Origin: Paraphysoderma sedebokerense
Lineage: Eukaryota; Blastocladiomycota; Physodermatomycetes; Physodermatales; Physodermataceae
DNA length: 64,000 nucleotides
NCBI GenBank assembly: GCA_025602915.1
Contig: JAHLJZ010000001.1
Span: forward strand, 496,001-560,000
Direction: 5' to 3'
A program made the translations under genes and the position numbers. Positions 46,639 to 61,708 of the stretch are shown here, piece by piece. Each line of letters begins with the position of its first letter. Position 1 is the first letter of the stretch. A model generated the notes under the pieces. The model searched no databases. It saw only the letters and a program-made list of their open reading frames with translations, and was not told where the DNA came from.

Positions 46639-47974
46639 TATGGTCGTCTCAGCAACGGCGAAGGCAACTGCAATATCGAATATAAATGCCTGGGTCTTGC
46701 TTTACTGCTCGCTAAGTATAACTGTACTGCCTTGGGCTCAGAGTGAGTTAAAGCTGAGGGCGGAAAGTGTAGATATTCAACCGCAAAGTCTCTATGAGCA
46801 CCAAGTGTATCGCAGCAAAGACATGAACGGGCAAGCCTTATATGCGTTTTTGTGCCGTGTAAAGTCATTGGAAATATTGCGAAATTTCACAATTGGCTGC
46901 TTCCGGATTGGCCGGTTTCTGCTTGTGACAATCACGCAGTAACCGCGGAAGGCGCCCCCATTCAATGATTCTCTAAGCATAACGCCCAAGACCATGACGT
47001 CAAATATACACAGTATACACACACAACCATTGCCCTTGGTATCACAGTCCACAAGTCTCATAATTCTCATTACCTTCGTGTATATTCCACAATTGATATC
47101 GTGTGTACAAGTCGATTTGTTTCTTTGCAGTTGCTAGATAATTAGGGATTGTTTCAAACTATTCCTTGGTTACCAAGAGGAAAGAGGGCATATGATTATA
47201 TCTGTATTTGGCGTATACCCTAAATCTTCTTATTGGCAGAATACAATTTCCGCCATGGAATTGGTTAAATCGACAGTCGAGATACGTCGTGGGCATATGG
47301 CAGACCTTCCATTTGGTTCGTCATTTTATTGAGAGTTGATACTCCTGAGAATGGGGTAGTTTGCTTTTCTCACATATATCCTGTCGATATGTCCGCGTCG
47401 GATGTACTGGACAAATTTTTTGCACTCTTTAAGTGATTTCATCCAATCAGTGACAAGAGAACTCGCGCGTTCCGGACCCACAACTCCTCCGCCCCAGCTG
47501 GTCCATGACATCCTCTGTCCGCCGATCGCCGTTTTCTTTGCTTCAACCGTTACCCTTTAAAAGCACTCTATCTTGAACTTACACAGTCATGATGTTCAGA
47601 GTCGTCAGGGCTAACTAGAACAACCTAAAAATCAGCCCTCCCATGGGTGCATCGGCCAGAGGGTTCTTCTCGATGATGGCGGATGCAATATGGGATGGTA
47701 TATCTTTGCTTGCCAATCCACAAACAAAAAAACCATCTTGCTCCTTTTCTTAACTGTCTCATGGGCTATGTGACTTACCCTAGACATCTAATGCGCACAA
47801 CCGTCAAGCTACTCGGATTGCCAAAAATGTGAAAACTTTTGAAATTGGTGCTCTATCAGACAAAAGCAACAACTTATTGGATGGTCCTCATTGCTACATA
47901 TACGCATTTATTTGAAGAATAAGTGTGGTTTACAGGACAAGTGAATGGTTCATCGCCCACAGACATTAATAAAG
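46639..47974. other. 1.3-kb stretch with coding-like frames but no resolved gene
   Basis: The left end should be the GT15 promoter. Between about 47150 and 47914 several short frames look coding on the plus strand: one around 47280-47430 (VDTPENGVVCFSHIYPVD), one at 47644-47697 (MGASARGFFSMMADAIW), and one ending at a stop near 47914 (RQATRIAKNVKTFEIG). On the minus strand 47326-47511 (MSWTSWGGGVVGPERASS) overlaps the first of these. I could not join either set in phase or recognise the product. Confidence 0.35.
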
Positions 47975-50813
47975 TTAATCATAACTGATCTGTACTTCAG
48001 CCTCAGCGGGCGCATCCAAATCGACATAAGATTTGATTTGGCGCGGATCTACCGGCAAACTGGTGTAGATAAAATTAAAATTTTGCAGTCAGTACTACTT
48101 CAAGTCAAACAGCCCCAGACAAAAAATTGATATACATACTTGGCATTTCCGCCCCTCCCATCTTGTTTCCTACCGTATGGATGGAACCGCTTCCCTCGAC
48201 CACCACCGTGGACGCCGCCAGCACCTCCAGGCACAAATCCTTGACCACCGTAGCCACGGCCGTAACCGCCGTGATTGCGTCCTTGCGCGACAACAGGATA
48301 GGGTAAACCTGGGTTAAAACTGTTGGGCATGTACCCACCCATGGCCGGATATCCGGAATTGAAGAACCCTGCACCAACAGGAGCAGAATAGGGCATTTGA
48401 TATGGAAACGCCGGAACTTGCGGTTGCAACACAGGTTCACGAGGTGACAGATGATGAGGGTCAATAACGAATGCATTGAAAAATTGTACCTATTACAGCG
48501 GATCAGATCCTGTAAGTGTCGAGCCAATCGACGACAATCAACCAAACAGAGTTACAAACTTCAATCTCCAATTTCTTTGATTTTTCTGGGTGTTTACCAC
48601 TCAAATGCTTTTTAACGTATTTCTCCTCTTTGAACAGCTTGTCGCAGATTTTGCATTTGTATTTCGCTTCACTGATTTTGGATATGTAATTCTCAAGATG
48701 TTTCTCAATTTCGGTTTCCATATCTCGGCCACCGTATTTGGTTATGTCCGAGGACAACACGCTAGGCCGTTCCATCTTCAGTTCGATACGAGTGTCAAAT
48801 CGTGCCATCGCGGCCGCTAAAATTCGTTCTTGGTTAAGAGAATGATTCAAAATTCAGAATAATGTGGGCAACACAACCAACCTGTGCGCTCTGCTCTCCT
48901 AGCCTCTGCATCATCAGTGTCAACAGCAGCTTTCGCAGCGTCCGCTGGTGTCTCATCTGATTCCGCTGCAGGCTTCTCTTCTGTGTCAGCAGCATCTTCT
49001 GAAGAATGCTCAAGGGGAACCGACGGTGGCTGGTCCTCAGATTTTCGCACCGGTCGACGACGATAAACTCGATCCCCAGCCTTCCTAGATAACTCTTCAA
49101 CACAGTCGACTTCGATGCCTCCAGAATAATAGCAAAAAAGGTGAACATGGCGAAGATATGTAATATGCAGATCGAGATCGAGTTTCAGCTACCGAATGAA
49201 CCCAAAAAGGAATGTTCAATTTTCAACGATGACGAACTAACCAGCCATAATCCGGAGTAAAATTACTTACATCGTTTAAACGGTCTTCATCTGTTTCCTC
49301 GTTCCGAGATTCACGCCTATTGGCCAAAAGTGTCTCAATTTTTTGTTTCAAAGCTTTACCGCCATTTTCACAACCCCAAACTTTATCTAGCTTTTCCACC
49401 AGCTGCTTCACATTTGCAAGATCAACTTTCATTCTATCTTCACTTCCAAAAGCATCCGACGGAGTCAACTTGTATCTGAAGTTTATCGTCTGATCTGGAC
49501 TGTATACAGCATGAATAGAGTCGTCAGATTTCAATCCCGGGAATGATTTGTTCTCCAGTTCTTTTTGAGCCTTTGCAGCATCTTCGGGAGAATCGAAAAC
49601 AACCCATCCAACTCGAGACAGCAGATCCATATGGACGGGAATGCGGGAATCTGGTTTCGGTGCCGGAGGAGGCTTGTTTAGTTGATACTGTCGTGGTTCG
49701 CTTAACGCCAAATATTGGAAACCCCCGATATTTTGGACAAGCTAATAAAAAAATTGTTTAATAAGATAAACGGAAAATAGACGATGAAAGTAGCCTACAC
49801 TTAGGCCGCTTACTTACTTCTAATACTGTAGATCTCTTTACCATATTCGGTACAATCCTGATGAAAACTGTTCTCCTAGCCAGCTCAACTTTATCCTTGA
49901 AATCAGGATCGTCTTCACTAACTGGATTTTCTTGCCCTTCCTTTGTTTCCGGTTCGTCCAATAAGACATTATCAAATCTCTCTGCTCCCAATTCATTTAG
50001 CCATTTACTGAGTAAATTCTTTTTCGTGTTTTTGATTTTCTTTTCCCTAGCCTCCTTCTCGGGAGCGGTTGGGTGGTATCTCTCTATCATCCATTCCTCG
50101 TCCATATGATATTCGAAGAATCGACGAAGTTGTTTATGTTGAAAGTTCTCTTTGTAAATATCATACCGCCTTTTTATTTCTTGAGTCTGGGCCTCGTATT
50201 CTTCACTCTGTTTGTCACCATCTTGCTTCTTCGGCATGGCTTGAATAATCCCTTCTTGGCGAAGGTAATCCGCAAACTGACGAAAGCTTACAATGTAGTC
50301 CAATTTATAAGGGTTTGGTGGTCCTCTGGAAAAGGAGGAGCCGTAAGATCCCATCGGGCCGTTATCATGGTCAGGATGCCGGGGTGCTGGATGGTAGCCA
50401 TCTCTTTCATAATCTGGAACATATGAATCACGGTCACTTGCTGGCTGACGGCGATCATCCAGAGGAGGAGATCGATCGCGACGACGATAACTACTTCTAT
50501 CATATTTAGGTACATATGAGTCGGTATCTGGGCCTTGGCGTCTGCGACTTTCAGGAGTCGGGGAGCGACGTGTCCGTTTGCGGTCTGCAAAAGCCATAAA
50601 GTAATTAGAATGCGGCATACTCTGACTTTATTACTGCTATAATTAGTTACCCAAACTTCCGTCTCTCTCCCGAGATTCACTCCGTTCCCTTCGACGTTTG
50701 TCGGCCCTATCGTCGTTGCGGTCATCCTCGGTCGTCAATTCATCCTCTTTTGTATCACCACCCAATTCATCACGAATTCTCTCACGGCCAAATTCGTCAA
50801 TGTATTTGGACAT
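47975..50813 (-). CDS. SERRATE/ARS2 homologue
   Basis: Exons 50813-50651, 50584-49818, 49741-49271, 49188-48882, 48816-48560, 48489-48140 and 48059-47975; 799 residues. ARS2 joins the nuclear cap-binding complex to RNA-processing and decay machinery. The N-terminus is Arg/Glu/Asp/Ser-rich and disordered. The SERRATE core starts near PNPYKLDYIVSFRQFADYLR and continues with YDIYKENFQHKQLRRFFEYH, DEEWMIERYHP and RTVFIRIVPNM. Next are the RRM-like region (SRVGWVVFDSPEDAAKAQKE) and YLRHVHLFCYYSGG. The single C2H2 zinc finger is YKCKICDKLFKEEKYVKKHL then GKHPEK. A Gly/Tyr/Pro-rich tail with GGYGRGYGG motifs precedes the conserved end VDPRQIKSYVDLDAP. The last exon was recovered because this end is family-typical. 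It is head to head with the RabGGTase gene, 344 bp apart. Confidence 0.94.
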
Positions 50814-51157
50814 TATTACGTGCGGGGGGAAAGAAAGGCGGATTACGAGGCGGGATCTGTTTCAACATTCAGGACACAAACCAATTCAGAAGACAGAGTT
50901 TTCGAACGAAAGGGAGCAGCATAGATGATAGAATCATGGAGTGAGTCTGGGGCTGCACAAAGAGTGATTGAGGAATGCAGTAATGCGGTGCAAAATAGGA
51001 CATACCTAGACGATAATGTGGATGGAGGAAAGAGCGCTCTCCGTCCAGATCAAACAACTTAAACAAGATCACGTGTTAAATGTCACGTGTTGATATTAAT
51101 AAATTCTTGCTCGGCGCTGTTATACTGGCCCAAGGGGAATCCAAATCAGCTCATTCA

Positions 51158-52532
51158 ATGTCGCAAAAAGACACATCTCGGCCCGCCCTCTTGAAGGACC
51201 TCCATATAAAGTATATTAAGGATCTAGACTCGGTATGGCGGTTGCTTTGTCCTTCCTGAGCCCTTCCATCCTAAATGTTCTAATCGGTTGCGTTGTTTCG
51301 ACTTCAGAAACGAGATGATCTTGAATATTGGTTAACTGAGCATTTGCGTTTAAATGGCGTTTATTGGGGGTTGACTGCCCTGGACTTAATGAATAGCAGA
51401 GATACGTTAAATAAGGACGAAGTGATAGAGTTTCTGTTAAAGTGCCAGCACGAATGCGGTGTGTGTGGACGCTTCATTCTCGAACGAGCCCGCCAAATTT
51501 ACTGACTCAACAATCGTCTGCGTAGGCGGGTTTGGAGGCAACATCAATCATGATCCACATCTTCTATACACTCTCAGTGCTGTGCAGATATTTGCGACCT
51601 ACGATGCTCTGGATAAATTGGACACGCAGAAAATTGTGAATTGTTAGTGCCGCTAAGACGTCCACCCACTTTTCACTCTTTTGTACTGACCATAAATTTC
51701 ATCTCAGTTGTATCCAATCTCCAATTGCCAGACGGCTCATTCATGGGTGATAAGTGGGGTGAAGTCGACACGAGATTTTCGTATTGCGCTATATCATGTT
51801 TGACGATTTTGGGCCGAATGGACGCTATCAATGTTGATAAGGCAGTTGAATTCATTCTGAGATGCAACAACTTTGATGGGGGATTTGGAACTGTTCCTGG
51901 AGCAGAAAGCCACTCAGCTATGGGTTTGTTTCGTCTCGTCCCAGACATCTATCAATAAGCTACCCACGACTAAAACTTCATTCCTTCGTGAAAGTTTTTT
52001 GCTGTGTAGGTGCACTAGCAATGGTCAATAAACTTGATTTGATAGATATGGATATGCTAGGCTGGTGGTTAGCCGAACGTCAGTTACCTGGAGGCGGGTT
52101 AAACGGAAGACCGGAGAAATTGGAAGACGTTAGTTGATCCTTCAATCACTTAGCATTAATCTGTCTTCTGATCCAGTCATTTTGGTACATAGGTTTGCTA
52201 CTCATGGTGGGTGCTTTCGTCACTCGCCATGATCAAACGGATACACTGGATTAATAAGGAAAAATTGGTAGATTTCATCCTATCGTCACAGGTGAGTCAC
52301 ATTCTTTGTATCTACCACATACCGAACTTTAATTCATCGCCGCTACTCTTTTTGCTAGGACACGGAAACTGGTGGGATAGCAGATCGACAAGGTGATCTA
52401 CCAGATGTGTTTCACACATTATTTGGGATAGCTGGGTTGTCATTATTAGGTTACCCAGGATTAAAACCCGTGGACCCAGTTTACTGTATGCCGCGAGAAG
52501 TCATTGAACGATTGGGGATTTCAAGGCTATGA
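51158..52532 (+). CDS. Rab geranylgeranyltransferase (GGTase II) beta subunit
   Basis: Exons 51158-51232, 51308-51458, 51526-51642, 51708-51923, 51995-52128, 52193-52291 and 52359-52532; 321 residues. With the alpha subunit and REP it attaches geranylgeranyl groups to Rab GTPases for vesicle traffic. Prenyltransferase repeats are visible: [92 protein letters not shown] and [19 protein letters not shown]. The zinc ligands Asp and Cys (EDVCYSWW) and His (VFHTLF) are in place. The start ATG lies 344 bp from the divergent ARS2 start, and length equals the family norm. Confidence 0.97.
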
Positions 52533-52653
52533 AATGTATTGAAATTTATTATATTCTAATGTTGATTATTGGTTAGTGAACATGACATAATGTACAAGAT
52601 GAAACAGTGTTCAACAAATCTAGTATGATATTCTACACAATCCATCAGGATAG

Positions 52654-55600
52654 TTATTTTTGGTTCAAACTATTACTAAGTATGTCTGTCGTAATTTTGC
52701 TGTAACTTTGATCAAGAGAGTTCACTCTGGTGGACATTGCTTTCAACCGACTGAACAGCAGCGAGTTGTTAGAACGTAAATTGTCCAACTCCAATATCGT
52801 TGATCTGTTTGACAATGAAGACCTAGAGCTAGACAATGAATCAGCTGCATAAAAGATTGATCGCGAAGATTGTGGTACAGGTTGAGCTGAAATTGTTGAA
52901 TGATTATTAAAAGAAGTTCGCAGTTCAGCAAATCCTAAATTCGTAGTTGCGTTCGCGTGATTGGTTTGAATAGTTTCATCAGCGCGGATTGCGCTGGCTG
53001 TATCTTGGGGTCTCGAAATCGACTCTTTTTCTGCAGTTAACGAAGCGAATGCATCGTAAAAGGATCCGCGACTTTGAATAGGCGGGGTGTTTATACTGGC
53101 TGAGCGGTCTCTTCGTACCTCTTGTCTTAACGATTCAATTTGTCGCATAAGAATATTTAATCCTAAATCGGAAACTGAAGGTTGCCTAGAACGCGTTTTT
53201 GTATTATTGGAACCTTCACTAAGATGGTCATTATTCTCAATCGTTTCGCGTTGTCTTTCCCCACTGCGACTGGAAGTTGACAGCGACCTTCCCTTCATTG
53301 GTGACCGTTTCGAACTAAATCGCGAGATAATAGATATGTCGTCCAGCTCGTCAGTAAGAACATCTTCATCCTCTTCGTCAGTTGACTCTAGCGGCTCATC
53401 ATCTTTTACACTTTTTGGCCTAGCATTTTGCGACTGATTTCGCAAGGTATCAATTTCCTTCATCAATCCAATAACGCGAGTTCTTTCCTTCAGCAGTAAC
53501 CGTTTCAACTTATCTTGCTTTTGTCGGAGCATTGCGACTTCATCTCCATTCTTCGATTTATCTTCCACATCTTCGACTTTTTTCTTGTTCTTCAACGATT
53601 CAAGATTTTCTTCCAAAGTTTTCAAAATCTTTTGCAGATCGAGTTTCTCTTGCGTCAACGTTTGAATGCGCAGTTTCGAATCGTCGTTGTCGGTGACGGT
53701 ACTTTTCAATTTCCCGAGTTCCCGTTCAAGTTTCACATAATTCGAACGTTCCTCTTCCTTCTCATTTCTCAATTTTTGTATCTCTTTCTCTTTAACTTCA
53801 ATCTCTTCTTCCCGATTTCTTACGAGCTTCTTGCAGCTTCTAATTTCGTTGTCCAACTCTACATTTTCATCTCTCAATTGAGCAATTTTCTTTGACTTTT
53901 CTTCACTCATTTTCTTCAGATCACCAACCTCACCTTTTAAATTCTGGATATTCTTGTCCGCGATTTGGATTTTGATGTTCTGCTCCCCAAGGATTGCGTT
54001 CTTCTCGCGTACCGATATTTCCAACTTCTCAATCGACCTGTTTAGCTCGTCGCGTTCTTGTCGTACTTTGTTAATGTTACGTTCACATAGCTCTAGCGTC
54101 TCCTCCAATTCAGTAATTCGATTCTTAGCTTTCCCGATGCTTTCTTTCGATTCAATGTACTTTGATTCGAACTCAGCAGAGACTGCAGACTGCTGAGCAA
54201 GTTTCGCTTCCAGATATTCTACCCTAGCTTGAGCTCGAGCCTTTTCGAGTTCTAGCTCTGTAATCGTTTTCTTGAGAGTAGCAGATTCTTCTAGAAGACG
54301 TTTGAATTCGCTTTCCGATCGTTGTAATTTTGATTCTAATGTTTTCAATCGTTCATTCGATTCTATTTTATCCGACAACGCCTCTTTTAATCGCTGATCT
54401 AATTCATTTCGCTGCTCCATGTGACTCGATATTTCCTTTTGATGCTGAACTTTCACAGTTTCCAATTCTTCGCGTATCTGCGAAAGTACTACTTTATTCG
54501 AAGTCAAAGTTGCTTCCACCTCTGAGTATTTCTTTTCTGTAGTTTCATTCTTGGCAGATATTACCGAAATCTCCTCTTGCTTCAATTGTACCTCCCTTTC
54601 TAAATCCTTGCAAGTCGATTCTACTTTTTCATAACGACACAGTGCTGCTTCTTTTAGTGAAAGCTCCTGCTTCAACGTGTTATTGGAAATAGAAAGCTCT
54701 TCCACTTTGGACAGCTGACTTTCAAGTGCTGATTCACGAAGTGTGAGTTCCTGCTGAAGCAATTCGAGTCTGTTCGCTAACATGACTGCGTTCTCCGAGG
54801 CGTTCCTTGACTTCTCTTTGACTTCCTTGTATTTCTCTATTGGGACAAAATCCTTTGAAGTTGAACGATCCGGTGAAGTTGGCGACGAAAGATTTTGCGA
54901 ATTGTTGTGAAGCAGTTGGGTTAGTTGGTTACTCAAGGCGTCAATCTGCTGTTGCTTTGATTCTAATATCGTCTTGTCAAGGTTAATCCGTTCATGTAAC
55001 AATTCAATCTGATGTATTAATTTTGCATTTTCGAATTTAAAATCTTCCATCAACCTTCTCTTCTCTGATCGTTCCGATTCCAGATCCGAGTCAAGTTTAT
55101 GTTTCTGCTTCTGCGATTCATCGAATTGCGAGGTTAATTCCGACAGTTTCTGAATATGGGCAGCATTCATATTGGAGAGTTCGGTCCGTAAAGAAGCAAC
55201 TGTCGTCTCGTTGTCTTTCTGGAGGGTAGAATGAGCGGCACCCAACTTGACTCGATCACTTTCGAGTTCATGAATTCGTGATTGTAAAGTTTCGTTCAAC
55301 TTCCGCAAGTCAGTCAGTTCTGTTTCCAATTTCTTCAATTCTTTGGAAGCAAGCTGTTCATACTGATTTCGGATATTTCTCTCATCATCCAGCAAGCTTT
55401 GCACTGACGTAATTCGGCTTTTAATAGCCAAGTCATCGGACGAACGCAGCGATGTATATAATTCTCTATTCTCGACGTCAACATCAGGTAATGTATCGAG
55501 TAACCGATTGATCTCTTCTAACTTTTGTCGTTTAAAGTAAAAATTTTCATCTTCTAGCTGTAACCGTTCTCGCTGTTCTCGATTTAACAGTTCCTCTAGT

Positions 55601-58119
55601 TCACGAATTTTTAATTCCTGATTTTCAATTTTGACACCAGCAGTTTGTAATCTTTGAGTTAACAACGCAATTTCACCAACAGATAATGACTGAGTTTTGT
55701 TACTGGAATCCGATGCGTCGTTATATCGAACTTCCCATTGTCGTAATTCAGCATTCAAAGATTCAATTTGATCTCTGTGCTTTCCTTCTACAAGTTTGAT
55801 TTGATTTCGTTGATCAGCAATAGTAGCTTTTAAATCCATAATCTCTTTGTTTAAATCTTCCTTCTGTTGTTCTTTTTCTGCCGACAATTTACGATTTTCC
55901 TGAACTTGCTGCTCGGCAGTTTCTTTTAAGTCCTTGATTTCTGCATTTTTCAAGTCTAGAGAAGATTTGAGTTTTTCGATTTCTGATTGCAACTCCGTTA
56001 TCCGGTGTGACAACAAGGAATCAGATTTCGAGGCTTGAAGATACGATGCTAAACTGTTTTCTGATGGAGAAATGATGGATGCGTCTGATACGATGGCAGA
56101 AGCTTCAGGACTTGATGTGACTGGTAAAATCCGAGAAAATTTTCCGGATTTTGAAGTCGAGTTGGATAATTGAGTACGCGGGTGTGCACTTGGAGAAGTA
56201 GACGATTTGTCCCCTTCAGTTGGCAACAAGGAAGATAAAGGACCAACTGCAGATAAATCAAAATCTTTGGATGATTGTTTGGTTGATGATTGTTTAATCC
56301 CTGGGTTAGTTGATTGCACCGCATTGCTTGCTTCAACCAACGCTTTCGTATTGTTATTGTACGACTGTTTCGGCATATTGGGTGAAGTATCCTTTTCACC
56401 GTTTATGTTTGGTAATAGCTGAAGTGTCGCGAATGAAGGAGACTCCGAAGCCACCAATTTTGTTACAGATTGGATGGGGAGTTCGAGGACGTGGGACGAT
56501 TCCAGAGAACGTGATGATTGCGAATCGTTATGAGACATCTAAGAAATGTCAATACGGTCATTCCTACACACCATAAACCGATGAAACCTTACTTTTCTGT
56601 GCGCCGCCTGAGTACTTTTGGTAGTAGTAATTGGATTTGTGTCTTTAAGATTATTCATCTTTGTAGTACTGTTGCGAGTATTTAAACCCCACATGTTTAA
56701 GAGATTTTCAGAATCGGTTTCAGAGATAGGTACAATCGACGAGTCCTGATATAAAAGGGTATCGTCAATATTTTAGTTTGCGGCCCGATATATATTAAAT
56801 TTGGCCTACCTCGTCTGAATCAAATTCACTGTTCAAGTCACTGTAATCAAAATCCCTGCTATTACCTCCAGACATCTGTCGGTTTTCCAGCCTACTCCTG
56901 TTTTGGATGGTTGGCTTAAAATCCGAGTTTATTTCATCTTCTTCTGGAATTGACTGTTCATTTATCGCCGCTGATTTCGTTAACCGACTAAACAATTCAG
57001 GATTACTCGTAGCGTAATCTCTCGCAAGTTTGCCGGCGTCGTCTTTCCATGATGGATTAGCTCCCTTGTCTAAGAGAACAAACGCAAGCGCTTCAATATT
57101 TAGAATGACTGCCAGATGCAAGGCGGTGCGGCCGTGGCGATCAGTCATATTAACGTTAAATCCGCGATTGATCAGGGTCATAGCGACGCTCGTGTGATTC
57201 ATCTCTATAGCGTGATGAAGATAAGATTGCCCGTTCTTTGCAAATAAAAAAATATATAAATTGAGAATGATGCTGAAACTCCTAGCACGAGAAATTCTCA
57301 TACCAGTGTATCGTAAAATGCTAAATTCGGGCGACTTGACAATATCACGGTGACTAATGGCACATCGTTATTGGCGATTGAGTAATGAAGAGCTGTATAT
57401 CCAAACTGAAAATTCCGGTATTAGATTTTGCAGTGAACTAGAACATTTTGCTGCAAATTCATCAGCATTACCTTGTCTACAATGTCGATACTCGCACCAT
57501 GCACCAATAACTGACGCACGCAATTAAGATGCCTGTTGATTGTAGCATGAATCAATCCAGTTCTTCCATCAATATCCAAAAGATCCACATCGACCACTGG
57601 TGTTTTCTCATTCGTGGACGTAGGTCCCGGAGGACTTGTGATTTCATCTGGACCTACACTGAATAAGATATCTAGACATTCTAATGCGCCTCGGCTTCCG
57701 GCAAAATGAATAGCAGCTCTTCCGTTTGTGTCCAACTTGTTCAGTTTCTCTCGCTTTTTAGTCACCAGCGACTTTAGGCCTTTTATATCATTCTTAATTA
57801 CAGCTTTTTGAATGGAAGCTTTTGTTGAGGTTGGGAAAGGTGCGGTGATAGCTTCTTTGAGTGGGAGAGGCTCTAACGATGTCGTTAAAATTGGTGGAAT
57901 CCCATCTTCTGATGCCGTGGAGAAATTAGAATAAACCGATGTCGGACGGGATTGCTGTGTTAGATTTCTGGTTCTTAACGTTGGAGTCGAGACTTGGCGA
58001 TTCAAAGACAATGATTGTACGGGTGGCGGAGATGATGGAGGAAGGGCAGCTTGGGGAGATGACATTGACCGATCGAGAGTCGGCGGTTTCGACTTGTCTT
58101 TGAAGGGATTTCGAAACAT
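52654..58119 (-). CDS. Ankyrin-repeat protein with a very long coiled coil
   Basis: Exons 58119-57472, 57405-57304, 57235-56810, 56745-56593 and 56538-52654; 1737 residues. After a Ser/Pro/Thr-rich start, ankyrin repeats run from about residue 95 to 340: NGRAAIHFAGSRGALECLDI, DGRTGLIHATINRHLNCVRQ, FGYTALHYSIANNDVPLVTV, NGQSYLHHAIEMNHTSVAM and HGRTALHLAVILNIEALAF. A disordered acidic linker and a Ser/Lys-rich stretch lead into roughly 900 residues of nearly unbroken coiled coil (for example LNKEIMDLKATIADQRNQI), ending in a Ser-rich region with LRQEVRRDRS and a short terminal coil. The layout (ankyrin then coiled coil) resembles animal ANKRD26-type and other scaffold proteins, but I see no sequence match to a named family. 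In a flagellate a centrosomal or basal-body role is possible; this is only inference. Confidence 0.85.
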
Positions 58120-58451
58120 GATGCTATGCCAAGAATAATCACAAGTTAGATGCTCCCTGGAGGAACTGAGTCGAGTGAGATATATTTTTGTGGTTCATGT
58201 ATGCGATGCAGAACTTTCAAGACACAATCTTCAGACAGACTAAAAACGCGACTCGAGGGCATCAGTGTTTGACGCAAAATCCCGCATTGAAATTCTTTTC
58301 CTTGAGCCGATGCAAGCTCTTACATTGTGTATCCAAAACCGCTATTATTTACAATCAAATACCTATTATGCATAAAAAAGAACTGTATGCAATCCAACAT
58401 CATCTAAAAAATATTTCAATTGCAGTATCTTCGAGGCACGAGCTGACCTAA
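58120..58451. other. Intergenic, no gene seen
   Basis: 332 bp between the start of the ankyrin/coiled-coil gene and the stop of PFKFB, both on the minus strand. Confidence 0.4.
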
Positions 58452-60322
<1,871 letters not shown>

Positions 60323-60701
60323 GGCAGAGAATGGATGAATGCAGGACAGACAGCAGAGCAGAGGGTGAGAATACAGAGGGCAGAGGAATGGCGAGTGTTG
60401 TGTGCGGGAGGGAACAGATGCAGTTTTTTGGCTGAGAAGATAGAATGAGGAAGGCCGGGTGAGTTGCCGTAACGGACGCTTCTTCGCCTTCCACCGCACG
60501 TGATCGTACTTTCGCCTAATATTACAGTTAAGTATCCGACAGTCTTGCCATCTGTCACTCTGTCATTCTGTCGCCGTATATCTATATCTATATCTGTATC
60601 TATATCTATCGCTCTCCGTGTGACAACAGCCGCAATGTCTGCAGAGACCTGATTCCCTCCCTCTCGCTTCATCCTCCATCCTCCACCGCATCCCGTCCCG
60701 C
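60323..60701. promoter_or_regulatory. Divergent promoter of PFKFB and the 60702 gene
   Basis: 379 bp with a TATCTA/TATCTG hexanucleotide-like run (about 60576-60611) and pyrimidine-rich sequence before the plus-strand start. The open frames inside are repeat shadows. Confidence 0.5.
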
Positions 60702-61509
60702 ATGACACACCCATCCTCCCTACTCTCGCCCTCAAAGGTGCCCCCGCCCCTCTTCATGTACAATCATCCACAGCATACTCCGCGACAGGAACAACCCTCT
60801 GCGTCCTCGACAAAGAAACGTCCTCGCTCTCCTTCTTCCGAGTCTTCTTCTTCCGCCTCTTCAAATGTCGACAGAGGAAGCAACAATCCCTCAATCGACA
60901 GCGTTGAATCTTCACAACACACATTGAATGTCACCACAAATGATATGCAGTTTGAAGAGTACAGCATCCAACATCGCTTCAAAAGAATCCGGATGCGGGG
61001 CAGCTTTGACGCATCAGATGAAAGTGGACTTTATTCTCAATGGTACTTGCCGTTCTCTCTCATTTGGATTTCCCAACCTTGTATGAATTCTTCTTTCCGT
61101 CAGTAGGCATAATATCAATCAAAATCAGCAAGCAAATTCACAGGCGACGCAACAATCGTTATCGTCTGTTCAACAGAACGTGCAACAACTGCAACCAATA
61201 TGGATATCAACTAGATCTGCTCCACAGGATACTGAGCAAATCGATGCGACGATACAAAACTTGCACAATATTCCGGATCACCAGTATGCCGAAATTAACG
61301 GTCTTCTCGCTTCCTTGCATCGATCATCTTCTGCACATTCATTGAATCTGTATTCTCATCCGAACTCCCCGTTGAATCATAGTGATGGAACTGATCTGAA
61401 CGAGGAGGAGTTGAATTTACAACGATACTCTGTCGCAAACCAATTACTGAGGGAGCTCCATATCCGTCGTGCCCAGGCTCGTGGCCTTGGACTTCCAGAT
61501 ATGGATTGA
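60702..61509 (+). CDS. Uncharacterised Ser/Gln/Asn-rich protein
   Basis: Exons 60702-61042 and 61107-61509 (an alternative acceptor three bases earlier, at 61104, keeps the frame); 247 residues. The protein is hydrophilic and mostly disordered. A basic-Ser stretch TKKRPRSPSSESSSS near residues 37-51 could be a nuclear localisation signal. Two short segments look ordered: IQHRFKRIRMRGSFD and, near the end, YSVANQLLRELHIRRAQARG. Such short basic motifs are seen in small nuclear or chromatin-associated fungal proteins, but I do not recognise this one. It lies head to head with PFKFB. Confidence 0.65.
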
Positions 61510-61708
61510 ATATAAATTGATGTACATATTAAAGGCATATACCCCTGTTGTTATGATCTTAATTTAAATAGGTTGTAAATGGAACCAAATCAAGGGCGCC
61601 AGCCGTGCACGTGATTGTGTGTTTTTGCTGTTGTATTCCGTTCCAGCTTCCACCGTTTTGTCCCTCCTCCAAGGCATACCAAATTGGTTCATTCCTCCTT
61701 CTATAACA

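Noticed and set aside
47326-47511. Minus-strand 61-codon ORF as a stand-alone gene
   Set aside because: It overlaps an equally coding-like plus-strand frame and could not be given convincing flanking exons, so it is reported only as part of an unresolved locus.
48847-49148. Alternative reading frame in the ARS2 gene (ASKSTVLKSYLGRLG...)
   Set aside because: An acceptor just before 49188 gives the family-typical YLRHVHLFCYYSGG and keeps the acidic frame, so the alternative is a shadow.
56387-56396. Another GTATCCTTTT motif
   Set aside because: It is on the plus strand, antisense to the ankyrin/coiled-coil coding exon, which reads through without interruption.
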